Assembly: GCA_036398215.1 (NCBI GenBank)
Contig: DASWHK010000150.1
Location: forward strand, 1 to 14,693
Direction: 5' to 3'
DNA from: DASWHK01 sp036398215
Lineage (GTDB): Bacteria > Acidobacteriota > UBA890
Length of the DNA stretch: 14,693 nucleotides
Every line of letters begins with the position of its first letter. The first letter of the stretch is position 1. Made by a program: the position numbers and the translations under genes. The notes below the pieces were generated by a model that was not told the DNA's origin, ran no database searches, and saw nothing but the letters and a program-made list of their open reading frames with translations. Positions 14,001 through 14,693 of the stretch are shown here, one piece after another.

Positions 14001-14693
14001 GTGGTGAAGCGCATCGGCATCGTCGATCTGGGCTCCAACACCATGCGGCTCGTCGTCTACGAGTGCGAGCCGGGGGCATGGTACCGGTTGGCCGATCAGG
14101 TGCGGGAGCCGGTTCGCCTCGCCGAGGGCGCCGCCAAGGCCGGCGCCCTGACCGATGCCGCCATGGAGCGCGCCCTCAACGCGCTGCGGCTGTACGGCGA
14201 CTACGCCCGCGACAGCCACCTGAGCGATCTGGCGGTGGTCGCCACCAGCGCCGCCCGCGACGCCGCCAACGGCGAGGTCTTCCTCGACCGCGTTCGCCGC
14301 CTCGACCTCGACGTCACGGTCCTCGACGGGGAGGAGGAGGCCGCCTACGGCGTTCTCGCCGTCGCCAACTCGTTCGACGTGTCCGATGCCTGGGTCATGG
14401 ACCTCGGCGGCGGCTCGGCGCAGGTCTCCCGCATGCGCCGCCGGGCGTTCGAATCGGGCGCCGCCTATCCGTTGGGCGCGGTGCGGGTCACCGAGCTGTT
14501 CCTGGATTCGGACCCGCCCAGCGAGCGCGAGATCGAGGCGCTCCGAGAGGGCGTTCGCCGGCAGCTCGCGGAGGTCGTCGCCCGCATCGCGGACCAGCCG
14601 GACCCGCTGATCGCCATGGGCGGCACGATCCGCAACCTGGCGCGCGCCGTTCAGAAGGCGAACAGCTACCCGCTGTCGCAGGTGCACGGCTTT
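14001..14693 (+). CDS. ppx: Exopolyphosphatase / pppGpp phosphatase family (Ppx/GppA), cut at window end
   Basis: The first 231 residues are present and the gene continues beyond the window. It has the ASKHA-fold nucleotide/phosphate-binding motifs of Ppx/GppA in order: GIVDLGSNTMRLVVYE (6-21), ATSAARDAANG (81-91), LDGEEEA (108-114, region of the proposed catalytic Glu), VMDLGGGSAQVS (132-143), LGAVRVTELF (158-167) and AMGGTIRNLA (205-214). Members hydrolyse polyphosphate from the ends or convert pppGpp to ppGpp; proximity to ppk1 favours polyP. An in-frame TAG at 13992 limits the start to GTG 14001 or GTG 14004. No ribosome binding site is visible, so a leaderless message is possible. It is divergent from the phosphate transporter gene. 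Confidence 0.9.
   Translation, partial: MVKRIGIVDLGSNTMRLVVYECEPGAWYRLADQVREPVRLAEGAAKAGALTDAAMERALNALRLYGDYARDSHLSDLAVVATSAARDAANGEVFLDRVRRLDLDVTVLDGEEEAAYGVLAVANSFDVSDAWVMDLGGGSAQVSRMRRRAFESGAAYPLGAVRVTELFLDSDPPSEREIEALREGVRRQLAEVVARIADQPDPLIAMGGTIRNLARAVQKANSYPLSQVHGF

Noticed and set aside
12981..14687. 568-codon minus-strand frame over the transporter and Ppx genes
   Set aside because: Overlaps two well-supported genes; the translation is Arg/His-rich without motifs.

Overview
The window is high-GC bacterial DNA with tightly packed genes on both strands. It most likely comes from an Acidobacteriota or a close relative. The main support is an orphan, duplicated FtsX/MacB-type permease of the ADOP family (acidobacterial duplicated orphan permease) with no ABC ATPase beside it, and a secreted S9 peptidase with a Gly/Arg linker fits. 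No rRNA, tRNA, CRISPR array, insertion sequence or phage gene was recognised, so the phylum call is an inference.

Left part (1-6106): a degenerate 41-bp non-coding tandem repeat lies at the edge. Next come two minus-strand genes for exported proteins, a cyclophilin-type peptidyl-prolyl isomerase followed by a DPP4-like S9 peptidase. The ADOP permease is divergent from them. These are envelope or periplasmic functions.

Middle (6107-6867): two near-identical copies of a roughly 116-bp, highly foldable repeat fill the gap between convergent genes. A small gene for an unrecognised 96-aa protein with a WPLWY motif follows on the minus strand.

Right part (6868-14693): this is a phosphoryl-metabolism island. 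On the minus strand, a SixA-like histidine phosphatase is followed 8 nt later by one large protein that joins two ATP-cone domains, a 2-phosphoglycerate kinase domain and an archaeal-type phosphoglycerate mutase (ApgM) domain. Divergent from it is ppk1 (polyphosphate synthesis). Converging on ppk1 is a minus-strand pair, a Na+/phosphate cotransporter and a PhoU-like protein, which are separated by a single in-frame stop codon. Divergent from the pair, with only 16 bp between start codons, is a Ppx/GppA exopolyphosphatase cut by the window end. Together these genes cover phosphate import, phosphate signalling, polyP synthesis, polyP breakdown and phosphoglycerate interconversion.

The strongest candidate for something not widely described is the ATP-cone/2PGK/ApgM fusion and its link to polyP genes. 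The mutase half appears to carry Thr where archaeal ApgM has its nucleophilic Ser.
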